DNA from: an uncultured Eubacteriales bacterium
GTDB lineage: Bacteria > Bacillota > Clostridia > Christensenellales > UBA1242
NCBI GenBank assembly: GCA_905203455.1
Contig: CAJKVX010000008.1
Location: 1-22,984, forward strand
DNA: 22,984 nt
Direction of reading: 5' to 3'
Below are positions 6,678 to 13,853 of this stretch, piece by piece (the stretch's first letter is position 1; the number at the start of each line of letters is the position of its first letter). The notes beneath the pieces are model-generated. The model did no database searches and had not been told where the DNA came from. It worked only from the letters and a program-made list of their open reading frames with translations. The position numbers and the translations under genes were made by a program.

Positions 6678-7391
6678 ATGGGGTCAAATGCTAAAAGGTT
6701 TATTAATAGTTATAACATTCTTGATAAAAGTTTAAGAGATATTTATAACTTAAAGCCAAGTTTAAGTTTTTCAGATGTTATAAGAAGGGTTTCTTCGGTT
6801 AACTCTGTAATTAAAAAATATGAAGATGATTTAATTGATTATGGCAGGCTAAGAAATGCCATTGTTCACCGAAGCATAAGTGGGGAAGTTATTGCAGAGC
6901 CTCATGATGATGTTGTGTTAAAACTTGAAGCAATAACAAGGTTAATTACAACCCCTCCACGCGCAATGGATAGTGTTGTTAACAGAAAGGTTTTTGTTGT
7001 TGACGCAAATGAAAGTTTAAGTTATGTTTTAACTCAAATGTATAAGTCGGGCTATTCAAATGTGCCAGTTTATAACGGGAAAGTTCTTCTTGGGGTTATT
7101 ACAAGAAAGATGATTGTTGAGACAGTGGGTGAAGCAATTTACAACAAAATTAATCTTGAAGAATTTATTAAAAAACCTGTGATTGATGCACTTAACATTT
7201 CAGGAATTTCAAATCATTATGAGGTTGCCCCTTCAAACATCACGATTGACAATTTGCTTTATTTGTTTCAACAAAACCGCAAACTTTCAACCGTTATTAT
7301 AACAAAAAATGGAAATTATAATGAACCGCCTCTTGGAATTGTTGTAACGGCTGACACAATTGATATGCAAACCATTCTTGATAATTATTAA
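6678..7391 (+). CDS. CBS-pair protein with HEPN-like N-terminal region
   Basis: A cytoplasmic protein of 237 residues from ATG 6678, which follows AAGGAG at 6666-6671. Residues 1 to about 95 are helical and carry RNAIVH at 59-64, the R-x4-H pattern of HEPN domains, in a typical LRNAIVHR setting. Residues about 98-235 form two CBS motifs (first with SGYSNVPVYN and GVITR at about 124-143; second ending LGIVVTADTID). CBS pairs usually bind adenine nucleotides and regulate an attached domain. If the N-terminal part is a real HEPN domain, a nucleotide-gated RNA-binding or ribonuclease protein is conceivable, but a purely structural helical bundle is equally possible. The gene is divergent from the SRP RNA with its own promoter. 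Confidence 0.85.
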   Translation: MGSNAKRFINSYNILDKSLRDIYNLKPSLSFSDVIRRVSSVNSVIKKYEDDLIDYGRLRNAIVHRSISGEVIAEPHDDVVLKLEAITRLITTPPRAMDSVVNRKVFVVDANESLSYVLTQMYKSGYSNVPVYNGKVLLGVITRKMIVETVGEAIYNKINLEEFIKKPVIDALNISGISNHYEVAPSNITIDNLLYLFQQNRKLSTVIITKNGNYNEPPLGIVVTADTIDMQTILDNY

Positions 7392-7419
7392 TAACAAGAT
7401 AAAATTTACTGGCTTTTTG

Positions 7420-7428
7420 TGGTATACA
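7420..7428 (+). promoter_or_regulatory. Extended -10 element before the methyltransferase gene
   Basis: TGG-TATACA (7420-7428) has no convincing -35 partner. It would give a leader of about 30 bases before ATG 7467. Confidence 0.4.
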
Positions 7429-7466
7429 GTGAAAAATTAAGTTAGAACAAGGTAAGTGAAGAGATA

Positions 7467-8321
7467 ATGAAATATAACAATGAATGGCAAGATTTTGAGG
7501 TGATTGCAACGGGGAATGGCGAAAAACTTGAAAGGTGGAAAGATGTTTACCTTTTAAGGCCTGACCCACAGGTTATTTGGCCAGCAAAATCAAATTTAAG
7601 CCAATTTAAAAATCTTAATGCAAGGTATAACCGCTCAAATTCAGGTGGCGGGGGTTGGCAAATTTTTAGGCCTTTTAAAAATGAATGGATTGTTGGGTGG
7701 CGAAACTTAAAATTTATTGTAAAACCAATGGGGTTTAAGCACACAGGACTTTTTCCTGAACAGGCAGTCAACTGGGATATTATGACAGACATAATAAAGA
7801 AATCTAAAAGCCAAATTAATGTTTTAAATTTATTTGGCTACACTGGTGGGGCAACTGTTGCCTGTGCAAGTGCTGGGGCAAAGGTTTGCCATGTTGACAG
7901 TGCTAAACAAATGGTTGAAAGATGCAAGCAGAACTTAGAAGTTTCAGGGCTTAAAGATGCCGAGGTAAGGTTTATTGTTGATGATTGCAAAAAGTTTGTT
8001 TTAAGAGAAATTAAACGCGGAAAAAAGTATGATGCTATTATTATGGACCCACCAAGTTATGGCAGGGGCAACAATGGTGAGGTTTGGAAACTTGAAGATG
8101 ATTTGTTTGAGTTTGTTAGCCTTTGTGGTAAACTGCTTAGTGATAATCCGCTTTTTGTGTTAATTAACAGTTACACAACGGGGCTGGGGTGTCAAGTTCT
8201 TGAAAACATTTTAAAACTTGCAATACCTAAAAATGGCAAAATCGAAAGTTATGAAGTGTGTTTGCCAACAAGCGAAGGGATTTTTCTTCCTTGTGGGAAT
8301 AGTGCAATTTTAACATTTTAA
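7467..8321 (+). CDS. SAM-dependent RNA methyltransferase, RlmI/RlmK-like
   Basis: Residues 1 to about 100 form a beta-rich N-terminal part (pattern WPAKSNLSQFKNLNARYNRS) lacking the PUA domain of true RlmI. A Rossmann-type methyltransferase domain follows: SAM-binding motif I NLFGYTGG (121-128), acidic VDS after beta-2 (143-145), and motif IV DPPSYGRG (194-201). DPPSYGRG is shared with rRNA cytosine-C5 or guanine-N7 enzymes of the RlmI/RlmK group, so 23S rRNA is the likely target, but the base is not determinable. Length is 284 residues. The ribosome-binding site is modest (GAAGAG). The next gene, a pseudouridine synthase, starts 21 bases downstream, so the pair looks like an rRNA-modification operon. 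Confidence 0.88.
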   Translation: MKYNNEWQDFEVIATGNGEKLERWKDVYLLRPDPQVIWPAKSNLSQFKNLNARYNRSNSGGGGWQIFRPFKNEWIVGWRNLKFIVKPMGFKHTGLFPEQAVNWDIMTDIIKKSKSQINVLNLFGYTGGATVACASAGAKVCHVDSAKQMVERCKQNLEVSGLKDAEVRFIVDDCKKFVLREIKRGKKYDAIIMDPPSYGRGNNGEVWKLEDDLFEFVSLCGKLLSDNPLFVLINSYTTGLGCQVLENILKLAIPKNGKIESYEVCLPTSEGIFLPCGNSAILTF

Positions 8322-8342
8322 AGTGCAAAAAATGGAGAAAAA

Positions 8343-9044
8343 ATGGAAAATATTGAAGTTTTGTATGAAGATAATCAAATAATTGTGGTAAATAAACCCC
8401 AAAATATTCCAAGCCAGGCAGACCAAACGGGAGACAAAGATATGCTTACCATGGTTAAAAATTATATTAAAGAAAAATATAATAAACCTGGTAATGTTTA
8501 TTGTGGACTTGTTCACAGGCTTGACAGACCAACTGGTGGGGTTATGGTGTTTGCAAGAACAAGCAAGGCAGCAAGCAGACTTAGCGAACAAATTGCATCG
8601 GGTGAGTTTGAAAAAACTTATTATGCTGTTGTTGTGGGAAAATTGAAAGAAAGCCACGGCATTCTTGTGAACTATCTAAAAAAAGATGAAAAGGAAAACA
8701 AGGTCAGCATTGTTCCTCAAACAGAAGTGGGTGCAAAAAGGGCAGAACTTGAATACTTTTTGCTTGAACAAAGGGGAGATAAAAACCTTGTGCAAGTAAA
8801 GTTGAAAACAGGAAGAGGGCATCAAATTAGAGTTCAGTTTGCAAACATTAAGTGCCCAGTTTATGGAGATCAAAAATATGGCACAAATATGCCAAAAGCC
8901 AACTTGAATTTGTTTGCAGTTGAGTTGAAGTTTATTCACCCAACAACAAAACAAAAAATGGTTTTTAGATGTTATCCTCCGCAAATTGATTGCATAAAAG
9001 AATTCAACATTGATAAATATTTGAATTTGAAAATTAATAATTAG
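8343..9044 (+). CDS. RluA-family RNA pseudouridine synthase
   Basis: This enzyme converts uridine to pseudouridine in rRNA or tRNA. The 233 residues hold the catalytic motif HRLDRPTGG at 58-66 with the essential Asp at 61, the GRGHQIRVQ motif in the second half and the YGDQKYG strand. There is no N-terminal S4 RNA-binding domain, which matches short RluA-type proteins such as YhcT/RluC-short forms; the exact uridine target is unknown. GGAG at 8333-8336 supports the start. It follows the methyltransferase by 21 bases and is probably co-transcribed with it. The gene ends with TAG. Confidence 0.92.
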   Translation: MENIEVLYEDNQIIVVNKPQNIPSQADQTGDKDMLTMVKNYIKEKYNKPGNVYCGLVHRLDRPTGGVMVFARTSKAASRLSEQIASGEFEKTYYAVVVGKLKESHGILVNYLKKDEKENKVSIVPQTEVGAKRAELEYFLLEQRGDKNLVQVKLKTGRGHQIRVQFANIKCPVYGDQKYGTNMPKANLNLFAVELKFIHPTTKQKMVFRCYPPQIDCIKEFNIDKYLNLKINN

Positions 9045-9435
9045 ACTAATTAAGCCCAAGCAAAATTTTACAAGTTTTTAATGTAAGTAAACATAAGCCA
9101 TTTTTAGTTTAATTGTGATTTTTTAATTTTAAAGTTAACCTTAATATACTTTAAAAAACTGCAAAATTTCATAAAAATAAAGTAAAAAAGCCCAAAATTT
9201 TAGTGTTTTAGGCTTTTTGTTCTTAGAAAACCACCAAATAGCAGACTAAGGGTGAGCATTTATGCTAGGCTTGTAACGAGAGGATTTATTATAAATGAAA
9301 ACCACAAGTTTTAATGGTTGATTTTTATTTGTGCGATATTTGTGTAATTTAAATAAATTATGAGTTTTTGTAATTTAAAAATGTTAGGAAAATGTTTGTT
9401 AGTTTTTAACTTCACTATTAACTTTTGCTTAAGTT
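9045..9435. other. Gene-free convergent interval with an unexplained GC-richer patch
   Basis: No protein gene is visible. It holds the bidirectional terminator at 9185-9218. Beyond it, 9225-9290 is less AT-rich than its surroundings and contains a small hairpin AGCA-TTTA-TGCT (about 9256-9267). A purine-rich AGAGGA precedes a 9-codon frame at 9295-9321, and a weak hairpin AACCA / TGGTT (9300-9304 with 9315-9319) is followed by ATTTTTATTT. This could be a short RNA, but no known RNA family is recognised. Confidence 0.3.
9185..9218. terminator. Bidirectional terminator between the pseudouridine synthase and dUTPase genes
   Basis: AAAAAGCC (9185-9192) pairs with GGCTTTTT (9211-9218); an inner AAAA/TTTT pairing extends the stem across one mismatch. 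The flanking A and T runs allow it to work on both strands, fitting its position between convergent genes. Confidence 0.8.
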
Positions 9436-9885
9436 TTAATTTGTTGAGCCAAAGCCACCTGTTCTTTTTGTTGTGATTGGTTGTTCATCAGTTGTTGTTA
9501 AAAAGTTAATAAACATGCCTTGACCAAACTTATCATTCTTTGAAATTTTAAAGTCTTGTGAGGTTGAATTAAAAAGCAAAAAACCTAAATTTCCGCCGTT
9601 TGTTTGGTTGTTTGCGTAATCACTTTCAATAATGCCAATTCCGTTTGCAAGCATTATTCCCTTGCTTGCAAAACTGCTTCTTGTTGCAAGAATTAAAGCC
9701 TCATTCTCATTAAAAATGGCTTTTATGTTAGTCCACACCAAAGTGATTTTTTGTGCAGGCAAAATAACATCTGCGGGGCAGTAAAAATCATAGCAAACTG
9801 AATGCATGGTTGCTCTTTTGGGAAGAATTGGTTTTGCACCATCATAATTTAAAAATTTATTTTCAACAATTTCAAATTTTCTCAT
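9436..9885 (-). CDS. dut: dUTP diphosphatase (dUTPase)
   Basis: This trimeric cytoplasmic enzyme hydrolyses dUTP to dUMP and pyrophosphate, lowering uracil in DNA and feeding dTMP synthesis. All five dUTPase motifs are present in 149 residues: motif 1 around CYDFYCP (31-37), motif 2 RSSFASKG (69-76), motif 3 NGIGIIESDY (81-90), motif 4 KFGQGMF (119-125) and the C-terminal flap RTGGFGSTN (141-149). In motif 3 the usual catalytic Asp (xIDxxY) is Glu87. This conservative change keeps an acidic group but would shift the water-activating carboxylate. The start ATG follows AAGGAG on the minus strand (9892-9897). Single gene with its own promoter, divergent from yigZ. Confidence 0.93.
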   Translation of the reverse strand: MRKFEIVENKFLNYDGAKPILPKRATMHSVCYDFYCPADVILPAQKITLVWTNIKAIFNENEALILATRSSFASKGIMLANGIGIIESDYANNQTNGGNLGFLLFNSTSQDFKISKNDKFGQGMFINFLTTTDEQPITTKRTGGFGSTN

Positions 9886-9953
9886 GTTGTGCTCCTTTGG
9901 TGATTTTTTAAATTCAATTTTTAAACAATTAATATAGGTTCAAACTTGTGTTT

Positions 9954-9982
9954 AGTATAGCAAAAGTTTTGCCTTAAAACAA
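9954..9982 (-). promoter_or_regulatory. Promoter of dUTPase
   Basis: On the minus strand: TTGTTT (9977-9982), 17 bases, TATACT (9954-9959) preceded by TGC as an extended -10. The leader would be about 60 bases. Confidence 0.65.
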
Positions 9983-10051
9983 ATGAATTACATTCAAATT
10001 GTTTTGAAAAATTTTTTAATTATGTTAACCTAATAAAAAGGAGTTTTTGTT

Positions 10052-10690
10052 ATGGCAAATGTGGGTGGAGAGTATAAGACTATTGAAGGAACGAACGCAC
10101 TTGAAATGGTTGAAACTCGTTCAAGGTTTATTGGGGTTGCAACGCATGTTGAAAGTGTTGGTGAGGTAACTGAGTTTATTGAAAAACTAAAAAGGGCAAA
10201 TAAAGATGCTAAACACATTGCCTATGCTTACAGCCTTGGCAAAGATTCAAGCGTTGCCAAGAACAATGATGATGGCGAACCTGCGGGGTCGGCAGGAGCA
10301 CCAATTGGTGAGGCTATTTCAAAACTTGGGCTTACTGATTGTTTGGTTGCAGTTGTTAGATATTTTGGTGGCATTGAACTTGGCAAAAGCAAATTAACAA
10401 GAACATATTTTAACAGTGCCCTTGAAACATTAAGGCAGAGCAAACAAGTAAGAATGGTTGATTGTGCAATTTATGGAATAACAATTAAATATCCTGATTT
10501 TGTGCCTGTTGGAACTTATTTAAGGGATAATCATTTGCCTATTATTTCAGCGGAGTATGGTGATGTTGTGAGTTTAAGGGTGGCGTTTCCCGTTGCAAGT
10601 GTTGATAAGCACATAAGCGAAATTAAAATGAAGATAAATGATGAATTTATGTGTTCAAAAATTGATTCAGCATATTTCAGGTTTGACTAA
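10052..10690 (+). CDS. yigZ: YigZ/YvyE (IMPACT) family protein
   Basis: A 212-residue cytoplasmic protein of the YigZ/IMPACT family, whose exact biochemical role is not settled; eukaryotic relatives act on translation control through Gcn1. The family signature DGEPAGSAGAP lies at 74-84 and RYFGGIELG at 103-111. Residues from about 140 form the typical C-terminal ferredoxin-like domain. The start is supported by AAAGGAG about 10 bases upstream. Its TAA stop overlaps the ATG of recX (TAATG), so the two are translationally coupled, and acpS follows in the same unit. Confidence 0.92.
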   Translation: MANVGGEYKTIEGTNALEMVETRSRFIGVATHVESVGEVTEFIEKLKRANKDAKHIAYAYSLGKDSSVAKNNDDGEPAGSAGAPIGEAISKLGLTDCLVAVVRYFGGIELGKSKLTRTYFNSALETLRQSKQVRMVDCAIYGITIKYPDFVPVGTYLRDNHLPIISAEYGDVVSLRVAFPVASVDKHISEIKMKINDEFMCSKIDSAYFRFD

Positions 10691-11319
10691 TGGGCATTGT
10701 TTCTAAAATTGAATATCAAAAAAATAAAACCAGAGTTAACATTTATGTTGATGGTGAATTTTTTTGTGGGCTAAACAGTGAAGTTTTGTTTTCTAACCAA
10801 ATTAAAGTGGGCAGTGAAGTTGATGAACAAAGGTTGAAAGCCTTAATTTTTGAAAGTGAAGTTAAAAAAGGTGTTTCGTATGTTTTTGGGTTGCTTGCAA
10901 AAAAGCCATATGCCGAACGAGAAATTAAAACCAAACTTTACCAAAAGGGTTATTCAAGCGAAGCCGCACAAAAAATAATTGAAAACATTAAAGAATATAA
11001 ACTTATTGATGACAGTGATTATGCTAAAACTTATGTTGACTCAAACAAAACAAAAAGCAAAAGGGAAATTGAGTTTAATTTATCACAAAAAGGGATAGAT
11101 AAGCATATAATACAGAATGCAGTAAATGATATAGAAAATGACGATGAAATGGCAAAAATTGACACAATTACTGCAAAATACATGAAAAATAAGCCCAAAA
11201 CGGGTGAAAATTTGCAAAAACTTTTTAGATATTTGCAGGGTAAGGGTTTTGAATTTGAACTTATTAAAAATAAAATTTCAAAGTTAAAAGAGCAGGTAAA
11301 TGATGAGAGTTGGAATTGA
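10690..11319 (+). CDS. recX: Regulatory protein RecX
   Basis: RecX binds RecA filaments and limits RecA activity in recombination and the SOS response. The 209-residue protein has a short beta-rich N-terminal part (IVSKIEYQKNKTRVNIYVDGEF) followed by three-helix repeats. The first repeat shows the family pattern KPYAEREIKTKLYQKGYS (about 76-93), and a second carries the SKREIEFNLSQKGI stretch. The start codon overlaps the yigZ stop, and the TGA stop lies 20 bases inside acpS, so the three genes form a tight operon. recA is not in the window, and no LexA box was recognised upstream. Confidence 0.92.
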   Translation: MGIVSKIEYQKNKTRVNIYVDGEFFCGLNSEVLFSNQIKVGSEVDEQRLKALIFESEVKKGVSYVFGLLAKKPYAEREIKTKLYQKGYSSEAAQKIIENIKEYKLIDDSDYAKTYVDSNKTKSKREIEFNLSQKGIDKHIIQNAVNDIENDDEMAKIDTITAKYMKNKPKTGENLQKLFRYLQGKGFEFELIKNKISKLKEQVNDESWN

Positions 11320-11743
11320 TTTGGCAAGTGTTGTACGGTTTAAAAAACTAGCCCAAAACCAAGAACATTTAAATAAGATTTTTACAGACAACGAAGTTAG
11401 ATATATTCTTGAAAAAAGTTCAAGCGGTATGGGTGAAAATAACAACAATAACACTAACTCAACCTTGCAGAGCGATTGCAAAAAAACAAAATTTTCACCA
11501 AGAGAATATACTATTGCAGGGTTGTTTTGTGCAAAAGAGGCAGTTTTAAAGGCTTTTAAAATTGGAATTTTAAATAAGATTTCATTAAAAGATGTTGAGA
11601 TTTTACATGATAATTGTGGAAGTTTGGTTGTAAAACTTCATAATTTGGCACAAACTTATTTTAAAGAGAACAACTTTAAGGAAATTGAAGTTAACATTTC
11701 ACATGATGGAGAATATGCAACCGCAATTTGTGTCGTAATTTAG
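11300..11743 (+). CDS. acpS: Holo-acyl-carrier-protein synthase with Asn-rich insertion
   Basis: This enzyme transfers phosphopantetheine from CoA to the Ser of acyl carrier protein (acpP at 5647-5874). Conserved motifs are VGIDLASVVRF at 4-14 (Mg-binding Asp7) and FCAKEAVLKAFKIGI at 76-90 (Glu80). The C-terminal NISHDGEYATA is the usual final strand. Length is 147 residues against about 115-125 in most members; the excess is an insertion at about 40-65 rich in Asn, Ser and Lys (GENNNNNTNS). It sits between the two Mg-binding motifs, where a variable loop occurs. ATG 11303 is an equally good start. The gene overlaps recX by 20 bases and ends in TAG. Confidence 0.92.
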   Translation: MMRVGIDLASVVRFKKLAQNQEHLNKIFTDNEVRYILEKSSSGMGENNNNNTNSTLQSDCKKTKFSPREYTIAGLFCAKEAVLKAFKIGILNKISLKDVEILHDNCGSLVVKLHNLAQTYFKENNFKEIEVNISHDGEYATAICVVI

Positions 11744-11766
11744 GTGAAAAACTTGTAAAAAATTGT

Positions 11767-11795
11767 AAAATTGGGCGTTTTAGAGCCTGTTTTTG
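11767..11795 (+). terminator. Probable terminator of the yigZ-recX-acpS operon
   Basis: AAAA-TTGGGC (11767-11776) can pair with GCCTGT-TTTT (11785-11794) with one mismatch and G-U pairs around an 8-base loop. The T-run is short. Confidence 0.45.
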
Positions 11796-11806
11796 AAAAT
11801 TTGGTA

Positions 11807-11835
11807 TTGACATTTGCTTTGCGGTGTGGTATAGT
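11807..11835 (+). promoter_or_regulatory. Near-consensus strong promoter of the coiled-coil protein gene
   Basis: TTGACA (11807-11812), 17 bases, TATAGT (11830-11835) with TGG as an extended -10. This is the best match to a sigma-A consensus in the window and implies high expression. Confidence 0.85.
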
Positions 11836-11889
11836 TTATGCGAAACTTAGATTTATGCATTTGATTTGGACGATTTAGGAGGACAAATT

Positions 11890-13626
11890 ATGGCAAACAA
11901 TGATAAAAAAATGAACTTGAATAATCAAACTGATGCCACTTCAATGGTGTTTGTTAGCGACCCTGATGAAGAAAGAGTGGCAGGCATGATTCTTGACCCA
12001 CTTCCAACTGATGTGAGCAGTCTTAGGAAAAATGTTTTGCAAGCGCAAGACTCTTTTGAAAGGGTTTTGTTTATGCTTAAAAATTCATTAGGAACAACTA
12101 AAAGAGCACAAAGCGTTTTGGAAAAAAACACAGAAGCCACAACAAAAAGGCTTTTAAATTCTTTTGCTAAAATTGATGCAAACAACTATACAAGAATGGT
12201 TTATGAAAACCCACAACAAGCAAGAGAAATGATTGCTAAGCAAACTGCTGCTTTAATTAGTTTTCTAAATGTTACAAGAACTTGCCTTAACAAAGTTATA
12301 ACTGCTGATGTTGAAGAATATGTCAAAGACAGAGACTTTGTTAAAGAAGAAGACTTGAAAAAGGAATATGTTAAAGAAGAGAATGAAGGGAAAACTAGCA
12401 AGGCAAAACTTGTTGATAACAACAAAAACTTAATCAAAGACTATTACAGTGGAGTTAATGATTATCTTGCAACCGCTAATGCTTACTTAAATGAAACATC
12501 ATCACTTACATCTGACGAATATATTGCTGGATATGCAACTTGGCTTAGCGAAGTTAACTCTGCAATAAGAAATCAACTGATGCAAGAAGAGCAACAGGAA
12601 GAAAAATCTGCAGCAGCCGTTGGGCTTTTTGCTGGGCTTAAAAGAAGAATTCCTGCAATTGTTTCTGGGGTTTTGGTTGTTGGTGCTGTTGTTGGTGCAG
12701 GTGTTATTGGAAATGTTGTTGGTAAAAACAGTGTTGATTTAAGCAATGACCCTGAATATTTAGAACTTGTTGAAGAACACAAAGACGCACTTGCTGAAAT
12801 TCAAAAATTAATTGAAGACAACCAAGCCTTAAAAGCGGAATATGAAGAGTTTAAGGCACATGCATCTGAAAGTGAACTTGCAAATCAAGAAATTATTGCT
12901 GAGTGGCAAGAAAGATTTAATGATGCAGTTAGTGAAAGAAATGACCTTCAAGATGAGTTTGATGACCTTTTAAATGAATATAACACTTTATATGAAAATT
13001 ATCAAAATGCTTTAAATAATAGTAATGACGCTCTTGTTAAAAGTTTGCAAGAACAACTTAACAGTCAATCAGTAAGAATTGGAAATCTTCAAAATATGTT
13101 GAACCAAAAAGATAGAGAACTTGCAGAAAGCATTGCTGACTATAACGAACTTGAAGAATTATATAATGAGTTAAAGCAAGAACTTGAAGACCACGAATGT
13201 GAATATCCAAGTGAACTTATTGAAAGTTTGAAAAAGGAAAGAGACGAAGCCGTTGCAAGGGCTGAGGACGCTGAAAGAAGAGCAGCACAGGCAGAAGCAG
13301 ACAAAGAGGCTAGCGAGCAAGAAAAATTGCAAGCACAAAAAGAGGCAGAAGAAGCAAAAGCAGAGGCTGAAAGGTTAAGAGCCGAACTTGAAAATGCAAA
13401 TAACACAATTAAAGAACTTAGTGATAAATTAACTGAGTTGCAAAATGGAAATAACTATACTGGTGAAGTTTCAAACGAAGGGGCTAACCAATCAGGTGGG
13501 GCATCTCAAGTTACTGATGGAGACAAAACAAACACTGGCAGTGACCAAGAAAAAGATGATAGTGGTCACATTGGTGGAACGGTTGACAGAGACCCTCATC
13601 CTGAAGATGATTACACAAGAGAATAA
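11890..13626 (+). CDS. Bitopic coiled-coil membrane protein, unknown function
   Basis: A 578-residue protein that I do not recognise. Residues 1 to about 245 are mostly helical and soluble, with an acidic linker (VKEEDLKKEYVKEENEG) near 150-170. A basic RR precedes a Gly/Val-rich membrane segment at about 254-278. A long heptad-type coiled coil rich in Glu, Leu, Lys and Ala runs from about 285 to 515, and a polar, acidic, disordered tail closes the protein (about 520-578). The basic residues before the membrane segment suggest the N-terminal part stays in the cytoplasm and the coiled coil is outside, but this is uncertain. Translation starts at ATG 11890 behind AGGAGG (11878-11883), not at an upstream in-frame ATG at 11866. 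It is a single gene with a very strong promoter and its own terminator, just before lgt. A structural or wall-spanning role is a guess. Confidence 0.85.
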   Translation: MANNDKKMNLNNQTDATSMVFVSDPDEERVAGMILDPLPTDVSSLRKNVLQAQDSFERVLFMLKNSLGTTKRAQSVLEKNTEATTKRLLNSFAKIDANNYTRMVYENPQQAREMIAKQTAALISFLNVTRTCLNKVITADVEEYVKDRDFVKEEDLKKEYVKEENEGKTSKAKLVDNNKNLIKDYYSGVNDYLATANAYLNETSSLTSDEYIAGYATWLSEVNSAIRNQLMQEEQQEEKSAAAVGLFAGLKRRIPAIVSGVLVVGAVVGAGVIGNVVGKNSVDLSNDPEYLELVEEHKDALAEIQKLIEDNQALKAEYEEFKAHASESELANQEIIAEWQERFNDAVSERNDLQDEFDDLLNEYNTLYENYQNALNNSNDALVKSLQEQLNSQSVRIGNLQNMLNQKDRELAESIADYNELEELYNELKQELEDHECEYPSELIESLKKERDEAVARAEDAERRAAQAEADKEASEQEKLQAQKEAEEAKAEAERLRAELENANNTIKELSDKLTELQNGNNYTGEVSNEGANQSGGASQVTDGDKTNTGSDQEKDDSGHIGGTVDRDPHPEDDYTRE

Positions 13627-13630
13627 AAAA

Positions 13631-13662
13631 TTAACACTCGATAAAAGTCGGGTGTTATTTTT
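13631..13662 (+). terminator. Terminator of the coiled-coil protein gene
   Basis: AACACTCGA (13633-13641) pairs with TCGGGTGTT (13648-13656) around a 6-base loop, followed by ATTTTTATTTT. Confidence 0.88.
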
Positions 13663-13806
13663 ATTTTAAATAAACATTTGGACGGGGAAAGGTGATTTGT
13701 TTAATATTCTTACTATCTTTATCTTATTTGAGGTGGGTTAAAAAATTGATAGTAGTTTTATAATTGATTTTAATTTCCAATGTTTGCAAAAGGTATTTTT
13801 TTGTTA

Positions 13807-13835
13807 TTGACTTTATATTTATAACTTAATATAAT
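13807..13835 (+). promoter_or_regulatory. Promoter of lgt
   Basis: TTGACT (13807-13812), 17 bases, TATAAT (13830-13835). AAGGA at 13843-13847 serves as ribosome-binding site. Confidence 0.85.
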
Positions 13836-13853
13836 AAATTGTAAGGACTAGGT

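Noticed and set aside
11031..11327. Long reading frames on the opposite strand of recX, groEL, glyQS and others
   Set aside because: They lie inside well-supported genes, lack ribosome-binding sites and have no family features.
13140..13420. Glu/Ala/Lys-rich coding repeat as a tandem DNA repeat
   Set aside because: The pattern is protein-level coiled coil with varied codons, not a DNA tandem repeat.
13711..13754. TACTATC / GATAGTA inverted repeat upstream of lgt
   Set aside because: The arms are 30 bases apart and AT-rich; no riboswitch or attenuator pattern is visible.
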